From assembly GCA_963931925.1 (NCBI GenBank), contig OZ007575.1, forward strand, positions 36,229,850-36,293,849: a stretch of DNA of 64,000 nucleotides, in the 5' to 3' direction. The notes below the pieces were generated by a model. It was not told the DNA's origin and did no database searches. It saw only the letters and a list, made by a program, of their open reading frames with translations. The position numbers and the translations under genes are program-made. Source of the DNA: Onchidella celtica. Lineage: Eukaryota; Mollusca; Gastropoda; Systellommatophora; Onchidiidae. This document shows positions 1-13,300 of the stretch, one piece after another. How positions within the stretch are numbered: position 1 is the first letter of the stretch; the number at the start of each line of letters is the position of its first letter.

Positions 1-246
1 TAGGGTTAGGGCTATGATTTGGTTTAGCCAATTGACCACAATAACTTGTATTGGCAACCAGACCACAGTGACTATTCTGCTAAAATTTGCTAAAAGCTGA
101 TTTGAGTATTTTGGCTGTGTGACCCTACAAAAAGAAATATATAATTATGTTTTAAAAAACTAACAAACAATAATTCCGACAAAATGTACCCAAATAACAA
201 AAACAAAAAAATTGTGTTGCGAGAGACAAAATAGACAATAGCTCAC
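1..246. other. Intron sequence, no gene seen
   Basis: AT-rich intron downstream of exon 29 of the minus-strand gene. It opens with two TTAGGG-like units, too few to mean anything. No ORF, repeat family or RNA gene recognised. Confidence 0.6.
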
Positions 247-384
247 CTCTACTAGTCCCATAGGTGTGGTCTACCTGAGGTCCCCAGCCAGTGGGCCAGG
301 CTGCCGGTACTACCTGCCAGTCGATTTGGTCCAGATTATCCTGATCAAATCCACACAGCTGGGTGTCTTCAAATGTGCATTTAT
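247..384 (-). CDS. Exon 29: MAM domain 10, N-terminal third (rest beyond the window)
   Basis: Encodes KCTFEDTQLCGFDQDNLDQI, then WGPQVDHTYGTSR. Acceptor TACCAG, donor GTGAGC; phase 1 at both ends. The domain continues to the left of position 1. Confidence 0.9.
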
Positions 385-1314
385 CTGGTAAAAATCAGTC
401 ATTACATCAGTCTCTAAATCAATCTGTCACTCGATTTAACAATCCATTGATCATCATGGGTTCTGTTTCACCCATCTATTCAATAATCACAGTCAGATGG
501 AACATTTCAGTGAAAGTTTTAGGTCGTAAATAACTGCCCTGGCATTGCATATTGAAAATAATCACTTTCAAGTGCTATATTCATGTTCAGTATAACCACT
601 TTCAAGTAGGGTTCTGCATTGAAAATATTCACAGTGCTCTATTCATGTTAATATAACCATTTCGACAACGGTACTACAATTGTACATTGAAAATAATCAC
701 TTTCAGGTACTATATATATACTGAAAATAACTACTTTTAAAATGGTACAATTTCATGGCAAACCAGTTAAAACTATGTCAAGAGTAAGTATGACCTACTT
801 GGAGCTGGGCAGATTTGGTCATAGACCCAGATATCATCCAGTCCGATGTCTCCTTGAATGGAGCTGCCAACTACACCTTCCATGATGATTTGTGTTGGCT
901 GTGGACTTTGACCAATCTCTACCATTGCATGGTGCCAGCGTGGGCCCAGGTCACCAGCCTGTGTCCAGTACAGCTGGGTGGTTTGGCCCTGGGACAGGTA
1001 GATGTTCAGTCTATTCACATCCCGGCCGTACATGGAGTAGTGAAAATCCAAACACATGAATTTGTCATTAGTAAATGTTTTGCTTATCAGTCTGGATGTA
1101 GCATTGTATTTTTGACCTGAAGCATCCATGTAGATATGATGACCTGTGGACAGTCAATGATAAATTAAGGAATTAAACACTGAAATATTATGTTTTTGCT
1201 CCAGTATTTGAGAAAAATTGAAAAGTTCATAGCATGGCTGAAGTTGGCTGAAGAGCCATCTTTTCACACTCTGACCATGGGTGAATTTTGTTCCTTTTTT
1301 ATTTACTGAAAGAA

Positions 1315-1348
<34 letters not shown>

Positions 1349-4300
1349 GGGAGAGAAAGAGAGAGAGAGAGAAAGAGTTAGCTATGAAATAAATGCTGTA
1401 AAGAGCTTAGGGCCTGGTCATTAATAGGGTTGGGCTCTATTAGGCATGGACATGTGCCTGATTTTGATCATGTCACAGAGCTGAGACATCAGTTAGTCTC
1501 TATTTTTCCCAGTGCCAACAAGAAAGAGGTGATATTTTGCCCGGGCAAAATTAAAATTAATAGATTAACATTTATCACTATCACCCCCCCCCCCCAACCA
1601 CCACCACCAAAAAGTTATTATTCATTATTAAATATTAATATATTCAAATATCATTTATAATACTTTATAATATAGTTGTGAGTTGTGAACTGTTATGAGT
1701 TGTGAACTGCGCCTAACAGGCTGCGTTACAATTTGCTGAGATAGAGAGAGGTAGAGAGAGAGGGAGAGGGAAAGACACACACACACACAGAGATGCAAAT
1801 CGAGAGAACAAGACTTTCTGTAAAGCGCCTAGATGGAACTTGTTTGGATTAGGCGCTATGTCAATGATCTCCATTATTATTATTATACCTATACAACTTA
1901 ACTGCTATGAATTATGTATCAGAACAGTATTTTGTTCACTGCACGTCAACAATCCGAAGACACCGTAGCAAAAAAAACAAGTTTAATCACAGATCTTCAG
2001 ATCTACCACAAACATGGCATCCAGCTGCACAGCTGACATCACTGCCAGAAGCTCTACTCCCTGTTTTGCATAAAACTCTTTGAAAACCACTTAGTAAATC
2101 GCGACCTTGGTTTTTGTTTGTTCCAGCTTCACTTTTTGCACAACTGAGAAATTCGACGTTAAACGTTTTTAGGCTTTAGGATTGTGATTAATCGGAAATG
2201 TAAAACAGCACGATAAATGCCAAAACGCATTTTAATCAATGTCAAAGTGTACATTTTGATTCCTCTAATAGATCTCCAGTTTTTCAGAAAATGGAGATAG
2301 TACAAACAAGAGCTAAGGTCGCCACGGGCAAGTTTGTTGAATTCTCCCAGTCCTTGTGGGCTAGACAGCATAATAAATATTATGTAACCGTTAAAATGTG
2401 ATCTAAGAAAAAAATGTATTGTGCCAGTCCCCGTGTCAGTAATAAATAACCCCAAAACAAAAAACAAAAATATGTCTTCTAGAATTTTTTTTATTAAATT
2501 AAACTTTAAAATTGAATTCAGCCTTTGCTGATCCAAAATTTTATGTGTTGATCACGCAAAGTCTCACTCAAAGAATGTGGTTCATAATGTGGCAAAGCCT
2601 TTGGCCTCAAATAAGAAATAATACAAAAACAATACCATAACATGAAAAGGAAAAGCGAACACAAATCAAGCTTTCAGTATATTTACCGTCTTCAGGCGAA
2701 AACAAAAAGTGTAAAGGAAGGAAAACTGAACCAATAAAATACGGCCTAACTGGACAAATAAAAAAAAAAATCAAATTCTAGAATGATCAATACAGTACTC
2801 AGCTGCCAGTCCAGACTAAGATTTTCGGAGCGCAACACGTCCATGAATGGAGGCTAGGCTCGAAGACATATTTTTTTTACTTTGCTTCAAGCCTCGTTGC
2901 GTTCCCAAGAGACTTTCTGTGGTTTTTATAATGTACAGTTTCACTCACCATATCTGTTATATTTCGTGTGATCAAAGTCCAGTCCAGTTCCCGCGCTGTG
3001 TCGGGAGTTAAACGAGAACAGTTGCCAGTTAAAATTCCGATTCGTCTTGTCATTGGTGAAGGTACACGTGGTTGCCTGTTCAAAATCACACCCAAACAGG
3101 GCAGTCTTGGCTATATGAAAAGAAGACAGAACAAAATAAATCAAATGATATCTTACCTGACATAATTATGGTCAAAATATGTCGAAAAGAAAAAGTTGTA
3201 TGCAGCAAACCCTCCGGTAAGAAATAATACAGAAACGATACAATAAAACGCAACATACAACTTTTTCTGTTTGCCGTATTTTGACTTTGCTTCAAACCTT
3301 GTAGCGACCATACAGATTTTCTGTGGTTTTTATTTCTCACATATAAAGTTTATTCATGTCATTTCATATCAGCAACTGTCTGATCAAAAACAACAATAAT
3401 AACAACAACAACAACTACAAAAAATACATCATGTAAAAGGATAGGGCCCCCTACTGTATAATGTTTTAACTTCTCACTTCTGATAATAATAATGTAAAGG
3501 ACATTTTTTTCTCCTCCTCATTTTTGATCCTGTTTTTACATGCTTTCCTCACTTTTTAGACATCAATAATTAGTTCTGGTGCTATTTTTCAATATGAACA
3601 CAATTTAAATTAAAAGAGATCTAGAGCAAATCGATTATTTTTTTTTTTTGCTTCTGTTCAAAGCTACAGAAAAAAAAAAGTAAATAAAAAATTTGAGATT
3701 TTACACACTGTCACCACAAACCACGTTCTAAAGTGAAAGTAATTACTCTATGTTAGAGATATGAGGTGCACCTTTAACAAACTGGTTTCAATTTAGAGCA
3801 GACATTATCCTGAGTTTAATATGCTTTTCATCTTGAGATAAATTATTAGGCTACTCGCTTTTTCTATTATTTGCAATTCCATTTGTCTTGATTGTAAACT
3901 GATAAGGATCTCACAAAATCCACAAGGACTTTATTAAGCTTACATCTGATAAATAACGAACAATCTGTTTGAGGTCATGAGGTGCATTCGGCACCCCCCC
4001 CCCGCCCTCCTCCCCCCCCCCTTTAGGGAGTTTAAAAAGGCTGAATGTACTGGTGAAAGGAAAGATGGGACTAACAAATATTTGGAAATTGATATAGCTG
4101 GTTTCATGTCTGCAGTGTTCAGTATTACTCTCATAAATATAACTCTGGCTCTATCATGAAACAGCACAAGTGTACTTGCACAATTCTTTTTTTTGCCAAA
4201 TGTTCTGTGAACTCATTGAACGGATTTGATTTTTTTTGTATTAGTTAAGGGAAGATTACAATATTTCAAATGTTTATTTATATAACCATACGTGTCTTTA

Positions 4301-7300
4301 ATACAAGAGGTAAATTTATTTTAACCAAAAACGTTTTTCTTCTTTTTTTTAATCATATAAAATCAGGTCCTTCGCATGTGCGCGGTTTCATGATAAAGCC
4401 AATGAATTGTAACTTTATTACAATGACAGCTGACACCATCTGAAAGTGATTATAAATATTTCCACTTCACTGACACACGAACTTTATGCAAGAAAGCTTC
4501 ATTTTATGTTTCCCGTAGCCTGGAAGGCAGGCTTGAAAACAGAGGAGGTACGGTAGTTGATGAGACAGTGCCTATGGGTTTAAATATTGCATTCACAGTT
4601 TTCTGAGCGAATGTCTATATTATACAAAGCCCTTGCCCGGTTAAAAAAAAAAAAAGTTCCCCCGCTGACTCAAGGAATACACAGATGTGATTCTGAGAGT
4701 TAAGGTTCGATCACCAATGTGTAAACTGAGGGGCAGAACGAAATTTCCTGTCATACTTTTTAATTCTACTGGGAGAAACTGCGTTTTTCTTTTCGCTCAA
4801 AATGTCGGAACATTTTCTTCTGTTCAACTCAGTTGTGGCTCAAAATCAAAAAAAAAATAAAAAATTAGCCAACTTCAAGACCTTTTAAATGTACCCAAGC
4901 ACACCTTCTCGTCTTTCTAAGGGAAATATGATATTTTGAAGAACTTAGGTGAGAGTTTGTAAAGCCTTTCATAATTTGGAGGCCTTTATAATATGATTAA
5001 TCACCTCATTATCACAGACATAACAAGAATCAAACAGATACACCAAACAGAAAAATGGTTTGGTGCACAGAATTACTTTATTCTAATTATTCTGACAACA
5101 GTTATGACACGACTGGTGAAGCATAGTCTAACTGTAAAATATGTACATGGAACAGTAATGCTGTGTTTGTTTCGTATTCCTAATAGTGGTTGAAATAATG
5201 AAATGTTGACATTCAGTCGTCCTAGGATTAAAACAAAGACCCACATGGAAGAACTATTACAATGCCTATTTTGTCCCAAAGCCCAGTTTGCTTATTTTAA
5301 CTTAAGAAAAGCCTCCCTCCGATGAAACAGGTTGCTTTTCTTTATATCCATTAACAATGCACTTCGGGACTTTAAAAATCTTTTTTTTTTTTTTATTAGT
5401 TTCATGGATATTAATTTGACCACGGTTGTTTTTCCAACTGGGTCTCCAAATGTAATATCCTGCATAAATGAAGTCATTGTGTTTTACTGATTTTTTAAAT
5501 ATTCTTTGTAACTGAGGTTATCACAGTATTAAATGGTAACATTCTATGTATTAGGTAAGATGTCAAAACATCAGAACATACGATCTAAATGGCGCGGCCC
5601 GTGTCCATCTATCTTTGGTGCATCCAAACTGGCACATGTGTCATTTACAAGGACTATGTCATCGACAGCAATTGCCACATCATAGGATGAAAAGCCACCT
5701 TGTCCATCGGAAAATCCCGACGTCGATGACAAGGCCCTAAACACCAAGCGGTATGGAACAGTACTGTTGAAGTCCAAACGAACTTGGCGCCATGCACGCT
5801 CCTTGCGGTCCCTGGTAGCAGTTGGTAGAAAATCCTTGGCCATTAGAGAGGTCGTTCGGCTATTAATGGTGTTAGTGAGGACCTTCAGGCTTCCTGTATG
5901 TATACAAAATTAACACAACATCATATAGAGCTGAAACTTTGAAGCTCACATTTTCATTTCTCAATAGCCGGAGATCACCCAGAATAATCAATATGTAGTA
6001 TGACTATAAAATCCTCTTTAAAAGTATAGTGTCTGTGAGTCTGTGAGACCCAGGACGTACGGTTAGGAACACTAAAAATGCATCTGCGTTCTAAAGCACG
6101 TACCCACATTTTTCTATATTTAAAAATTTTTAAACTATGGGAAGATGGGCAATGATCTCATTGAGGAATGCATGGAATTTCAAGTAAAAAACCTCCCAGA
6201 AACAAAATAATTGCATACGTTTTTAATTGCTTCTGAGTCTATTAGACGCGCAACATAGTTTCAGTGAGTAAACTCCATGCCAGGATAACCCTAAATTTAT
6301 GTACGCCTCTAGATAGTCTGTTACATGATAGTCTTTGTGGTTGGCAGTAGGACATATAATCAGAACGAAGTCCCTTCTTTATTACTGGCATTTTGTCAGA
6401 CTGGCCTGGCAGAATCTCTAAAGCTGGGTTCTCATGTGTACCGAAACGGAAACGGCAACGGAAACCGCAAAAATCCATCAACTGATCAAGAAGTTTAAAA
6501 AAAAAGTGCTTCTATGTGTACGGAAATGGCGTTTTCGTACACATGAAACCATTCTCTCCATTTCCCTACTTGAAGGGTTTTTTACTTTTCCGCTGCCGTA
6601 CACATGAAAACCCAGCTTAACCGTGCAAACACAAAGACATGTCACAACAAAGCAATGGCAACAATAAAACTTTGACCGACATATTTCCGCCATTTGGTTA
6701 GTGCTAATATATCACTCTACAATAGAAGTCACTGACCGTATCCGTGTCCAGTGTACCAGAACGTCAGACAGGCAGCTGGAGTTTTGGGCAGTTGTGGGTT
6801 AATGAGGTCAACAGATGGTGCAGTTTCTGATGAAAAGTCTATCTCCATGTAGTTACCTTTTAGAGAAAGAAACAGAGGCCTTGACGGGAGTGGCTGAGTA
6901 AAATCATAATGGAAATGGCTGAATAAAGCCGGAATGGAAATAGTTGAGCAAAACTGCAAATGGAATTGGCAATGCCTCAGCAAAACCATATTGGGAATGG
7001 CTGAATAGAATAATAATGGAAATGGCCAAGTAAACCCATTGCGAAAATGGATGAGAAAAATCATAATGGAAATGTCTGAATAAAACCATCATGGAAATGT
7101 GACTGAGTAAAACCATAATGGGAATAGCTGAGTAAAACCATGATGAAAATGGCTGAATAAAACAATAATGGAAATGGCCGAATAAAAGCATAATGGAAAT
7201 GACTGAATAAAACCATAATGGAAAGGATTGAATAAAACCATATTCGAAATGGCTGAGTAAAACCATGGTGGAAATGGCTGAAAAAAAAACATAATGGAAA

Positions 7301-10300
7301 TAGCTGAGTAAAATCAAATCGTAATGGAAATGACTGAATAAAACCATAATGGAAGTAGCTAAATAAAATCGTTATGGAAATCGCCGATAGCTTAATTAAC
7401 AGCTGCTTTTTTTTAAAATTTGGCCACGCCTATCCGAGAGTTTATGGATTTTCTCAACACAGCATTCAACTCCAAACTTGATTTTGATTATGGACAAGAA
7501 TTTTTTTTCCCAAACTTCCACATGCTCGTGTGCACATACATCAATACACACACACATACACAAATGCACCCACAAGCACTTTCCCTCGATCTGACAATTA
7601 CAGTTCTGTAATTTGACAATAATCAAATGAAACATACATTTTACCTCTTTAAAAACACACACACAGAAAATTCGTGGAGTTGCTGCAAGGCCTGCCCAGA
7701 AATCAAACGTTGGGGAAAAAAGTGTGTATTTTGCGAACCCCGGCGTTAGAAGCAGAAATAATGTTATATCCATGGAGCAAACTCCAAAACCATTAAAAAA
7801 TCGAAGAAACTGGGGAAACCTTTTAGATATTAAACCCTTCGTCAGGCCATAATAACATACCTAAATGAAAAAACAAAAAAAACAAAAACAAATAAAAACC
7901 GCTGAAAGGTGAATAAAAGAATATGAGGATGTGTGAATATGAAACTGCTATACTTGCGTAGCTTTCTGTCGCTGCCATATCAATATGTTGGCTGTTGTTA
8001 TTTGTGCGTAATTCCCCCCCCCCCCCATGCGTTTTGCTCTAGGGGCGCGTACGTACACGCACCTATCCCTAACCCCGTCCTTATTCTCAACCCTATATCT
8101 TACCGAATCCCTAATCCTGCTCCTTACCCTTTCAACAACCCCCCCCCCCCAAAAAAAAAGGACGAAAACAAAAAGAAAATCTGAAAGAATAGTTCTAATT
8201 AATTAAGGCTGTTGTTAGGAGTATTTAGAGGGGGGCTTTCTAGTCTCGGAGTCACAAAATGCTTTAACTCACTGAAGACCAGCCCGTCACGGCGGAACGA
8301 GCCCTAGCACAAAACATTTGGGGGAGGTACGCACGTACTTGTAACAATAATTATTATAATTTGTTTACCTTGGGGTGTCCCAGTGCTGTGGTCAGCAGGG
8401 ATTATTGTGGAAGAATACATCCCTCTGACGTGTTTCCAATAGGTATCTTGAAACGTTCCCTTGGGTGGGGCAGTATAGTCGCACATTCCAAGTTCAAAGT
8501 CACAGTCGGCGGCAGAGGGGCAGGGGGACAGGTTGAAACTGATGTCATCAATGAGAAATACGTCACTCTGAGGGGCATCAGCGGACGCTTGGAAAATGAT
8601 CTAGGAATGACGATGAAGTTCCATAATGTAGGCTAATGTAACGTATTAGTCCTGAAATTCGCCAAAAATGGTGTGATCTAAGGCGCTGAACTAAAATTAA
8701 AAACAGGATTAACATAAAATCAATTCATCATGCTTCCACTCACACATATTAACAAACACTTGATCTACTCTCATCCTCAAAACCTCCGAGACCAAAAAGT
8801 GACATCATTCAGTTTCAATGAAAACAGTCCTCAATTCAGTTTTGAGCCTTTTTGTAAATGTGACAATGTTTTCACTTTTCCTGGTGTCAACGTTGATATT
8901 GTTCCACAATTTAGGCCCACCAATAGAAAAAGCCTTTTCACCAAGCGCCATCTGACTGTGGGAGTCTCAAGAAGTTTCGCGTGTAGTGATCTTGCAGTGC
9001 GTGATAGCTGGTATGATTCCACTAGCTCTAAAAGGTATTCTGGGGCTAGTCCGTTTAAACATTTAAAACCAAAGCACAAAATCTTAAAAATAAAGTCCTA
9101 TGTGCATAACAAAGAGCAGCCTTTATTCCTTACATCAGTGGTTCTCAATGTTTTCAGACAATCGCCCCCACACGTTCCAAATTTTCTTTCATCACCCCTT
9201 CCTCCCTAGCAACAACAACATCAACAACAACAACAAAACAAACCTATATTAAAAAAATTATGCTTACATTTTCATAAGAAGACAAACTACACACAATTTA
9301 TGATGTTAAGTTTTTCAAACGGAAGTGCATATCCGTACAACATGTTTGTACGGATATGGACACTGCATATCGGTACAACGCACACAATTAGATGACTTAG
9401 AACACACACCGGAATACTGTATTACTGACCGTGTTAATTTGCATAGTTTTTAAAAATATGAATCGGCTTAGTAGCAAAACAATCCGACTTCTGCTCGGAG
9501 ATTGCATGATCTGCGCTAATAATATACTTGAGTGGACGTCGATCACCAATGGCTACCCCAACCCCTTTTCGCCTGATTAGTCAATCTGACTACCGCCCAT
9601 TGATACAAACTGACCAGACCCTCAAGCCCCCAGGTCTATCTGATATTCCATGTGTTGTCACTTTAAATTCGTGAACACCATACCAAGTTTTGTTTCAGCA
9701 AACTTTCACCAGTCGCGCTTTTTTGTAAACATGTTGTACGGATATGCACTGTCCATATCCATACACGTGTTGTACGGATATACACTTCCTTTTCAAACCT
9801 TTATTTATGACGATAGGTGTGTTGTTTATTCAGTAAAAGACAGAAGGCATCTTTATCAAATGCACTTAAAAAATGGGCCTTTCCCGTTCATGAAATCCAT
9901 CTACATGTGCTGCTCAACCAGCCAGTGACTGACATGTATTTGCCCCCAAAATAGTCCTTCATTCATATTTTCGCCCCCCACCCCCCATCGCCCCCTTCAT
10001 TGTTTTCGCCCTCCTGTCTTCGTTATCGCATCCTCGGAAGGGATATTGTCAACGCTGAGAACCACTGCCCTAAATAGTGTACAGCAGTGGTACTCAACGT
10101 GGGCAATATCGCCGCTCGGGGGCCAAATATGATTTCCAGGTGGGTGAAAAGGAAGAAAAGAGCGACACGGGGGCGAAAATAGATGAAGGGGGGAGGGAGG
10201 GCGAAACATGAATGAAGGACGATTTTGGGGGGGGGGGGGGCATATACGTGGCAGTCGGCAGTCACTGACTTGTTGAACAGCATTGTGTTTGTCTTCTTGC

Positions 10301-13300
10301 AAAATGTATCCATTGCGTTTGCGTGTGGGGTTTTTTTAGGGGGCGGGGGTGGGAAAGGGTAATGAAAGAAAATTTGGGGTCTAAGGAGGCGATTGCCCAA
10401 AAAGGTTGAGAACCACTAGTGTAAAACCTTCCTCTAGGACACACCAAAATAGGTCGATGTATGACCAGATGTGCCGACTGTCTCTTATTTTACAGCAGTG
10501 TCCTGTATTCAGAGTGTTCGGAAAACCGTGAGAAATGTTAATACTTGCTCCTTAAAAAATGAAATTGCTTCCAGGTTTCACAATCGAGGCCAGTTCAGTA
10601 AAGTGCATAATAGTGATAACAGTCTATATGCCTTAAAGATCTCCAGTTTTTTTTCAGAAATTTCGGGTGTCTGTTACTGGGGTAGTCATTTAGTTATCTG
10701 CAGTGTCAGTTCAGCATTTCAAGACACAACAGTGAAAGTACACACAAAGAAGAGCTCAGTGTGGCAGTGTTGGGAAGTTGACTTTTGTATAATAAATATA
10801 CTGGATCAAATTTTAATTATCATGAGTTACGTACATGGTCTAGAAAGAAGGCTGTCATGACGTTTGGGATCCAACTAAAAGTAAAGAATATTATCGCAAC
10901 GAGAAATGGAGAGGGGTTATCATACTAAGCCCGGACGAACACAGTCAGATGCCGGCAGTCAAGAATTGCACACCATAATTTCCTAAATTTTCTCAGTACA
11001 TGCGGGAAGACCCTTCTATCATACTAAGCCCGGTCGAACACAGTCAGATGCCGGCAGTCAAGAATTGCACACCATAATTTCCTAAATTTTCTCAGTACAT
11101 GCGGGAAGACCCTTCTATCATACTAAGCCCGGTCGAACACAGTCAGATGCCGGCAGTCAAGAATTGCACACCATAATTTCCTAAATTTTCTCAGTACATG
11201 CGGGAAGACCCTTCTATCATACTAAGCCCGGCCAGAACAGTCAGCTTCTGCTATTATTTCTTTGGTGTACATTTTAATGGCAGCAACTGGCTATGTCTGA
11301 CCGGGCTGCGTGTTTGCCGATTGCAGTGCAGACCAGCAAATTCAGGAGCGAGGCAGCCACAGACCCCCAAACAGGTCATCGGCTAAGGGATTTCTCGTCC
11401 TATCGAACACTGTCATGGGTGCTGCAACCTCTGGACTGTGCACTGTAAACCCTAATCCTAACCCTAAAATGACTCTGAACGTCACCGAAAATCCATACAA
11501 CGAATTGAAAATGTGGGTGTGTTGCTGACCCGCTCCTGAATTTGCTGGTCTGTACTACAATAGGCAAACACGCGACAGGGCTTAGTGTGATACTTTCCTT
11601 AGTTTGCAATAACTGATGTTCACTACAAGTGGTTTGTCCACAGCATCTGCCCCGCTCCGCTATTTTTACGGAAAATACGTATGGAAAACTAAATCACTCT
11701 TTGCCTCTACAGCGGTGAGAAGCGGAGCGGAACGGTACTGTGGACAAGTTTACAGAGGCAAAGAGTGTTTTACTTTTTAACACTTCATTGTTCGTAAAAA
11801 TTGCGGAGAGGAGCGGAGTGGATGCTGTGGACAAGAGCAGTAAAGCTGTGTTTTCATGAGTACGGCAACGGAGACGGCAACGGAAACGTCAAAAGCCCTT
11901 CACGTAGTGAAATAGAAAGAATGTTCTCAAGTGTCCGGAAATGCCGTTTCCGCACACACAGAAACACTCCTTCTTTTCACTACTTGATGGATTTTTGCCG
12001 TTTCCAATGCCGTTTCCTTTTTCCGTAAACATGAACACGCAGCTTTAGGCTGCAACTATCTAAAGTGTGTTAGTTCTTAATGAGCAGAACTCATTCATTT
12101 ACTTACGTCAAATCTACAACTTCTACAGGAATCTGTGCAGTGGCAAATTGCAAACAAACTGTTTTAGTCTGACAAAATTCTGACTTATTTCATTATCCAG
12201 TGGCGTACAGCAGTTTGGCCATGCCCTGGAGCAGTTCCTTGATTTTACGCCCCAAGACTCAAGTATGTATGACCTTGATCAGCATCACGCACAGAGGCTC
12301 TCCACCCTGGTCTCGCGTATTAAAACACGATCCACATCAAACTAGCTTGTGGGACCGTAATATAATTTTTTTTTAAACACACCCGCACACACACAGAGAA
12401 AAACTAAATATTAATTTGTCTTTCCCTTTTCTTCGCATTTTATTGTACCGTTCCGGTATTATTTCTTACGCGAGGCTTTGCTACACACTAATTATTATTT
12501 TTTTTTGGCCATATTTTGACTTTGTGGGACGACGTTAACAGCAGGCCCCACACTGGGGTAATTTAGTCTTGCCAAGTACACAGAACACCACGGTATGATA
12601 AATACACACCTAACACCACACTGCAAGTTTTACTTTTGCAGGGAACAGCAACGACTATACTTATTGACATGGAATTATTGATACGTATTATACCGGGGAC
12701 ACGGTGGTCTAGAGGCAAGGTGCTCGCCTCTCATGCCGAAGGTACCGGGTTCAAATCCCGGTCGGTGCAGGCACGTTGGAATTCTGCGATTTTTCTCATA
12801 ATTTCCTGTCCCTGATCCTATGGTAGGTAGGATCGAGCATATAGCCTTCTCGGAAAAGGACGAAAAATTCGGAGGGCCCGTTTGCATGTTGGGCACGTTA
12901 AAGATACCTTGGCAGTTGGAAATCGAGGAGAGCAGGCCAAATAGGCCGCTGCCCGGGCAAAATTAAATAAATTTGATCCCTAAATTATTGCGCCCCGTAC
13001 TTCCCAAGGCCGGTCCTGCCTATCTTAAACAAAAAGATTATCTGCATTACATCAGTAACAATTAAATCCCTGATTCTGAATCACTTTGCAATGCTACATA
13101 CCCATTGCGACAGCAATGAAGATGTAACATTTATTGTCATAGACAGGAGAATTCTGGATCTACTGGAAAGCATTAAAAACATATTTCTGTCAAACCATTA
13201 CAAAGTAGATTATTTACACCATTTTCTGTGATCGCTCCATAAGGAGATGGGAGGTCCATAATGTATGTGTGTGCATGCATGAATTAGCGTATAATATGTG

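Noticed and set aside
6904..7347. 147-codon minus-strand ORF and overlapping ORFs with Phe/Tyr/Ser-rich repeats
   Set aside because: Lies entirely in a minisatellite of about 25 bp; the repetition of the protein is that of the DNA, and there is no splice or start context.
10921..11217. CRISPR-like array
   Set aside because: Whole 99-bp units are tandem with no variable spacers, and the unit is a MITE arm.
11440..11475. Telomere-like ccctaatcctaaccctaa
   Set aside because: Only two to three degenerate units inside a MITE; likewise ttagggttaggg at position 1 and cctaatcctaatcc near 57950.
12696..12775. Possible tRNA gene
   Set aside because: Perfect A and B boxes, but the ends do not pair as an acceptor stem and the same head with a 200-bp core recurs in at least seven other places, so it is a SINE head.
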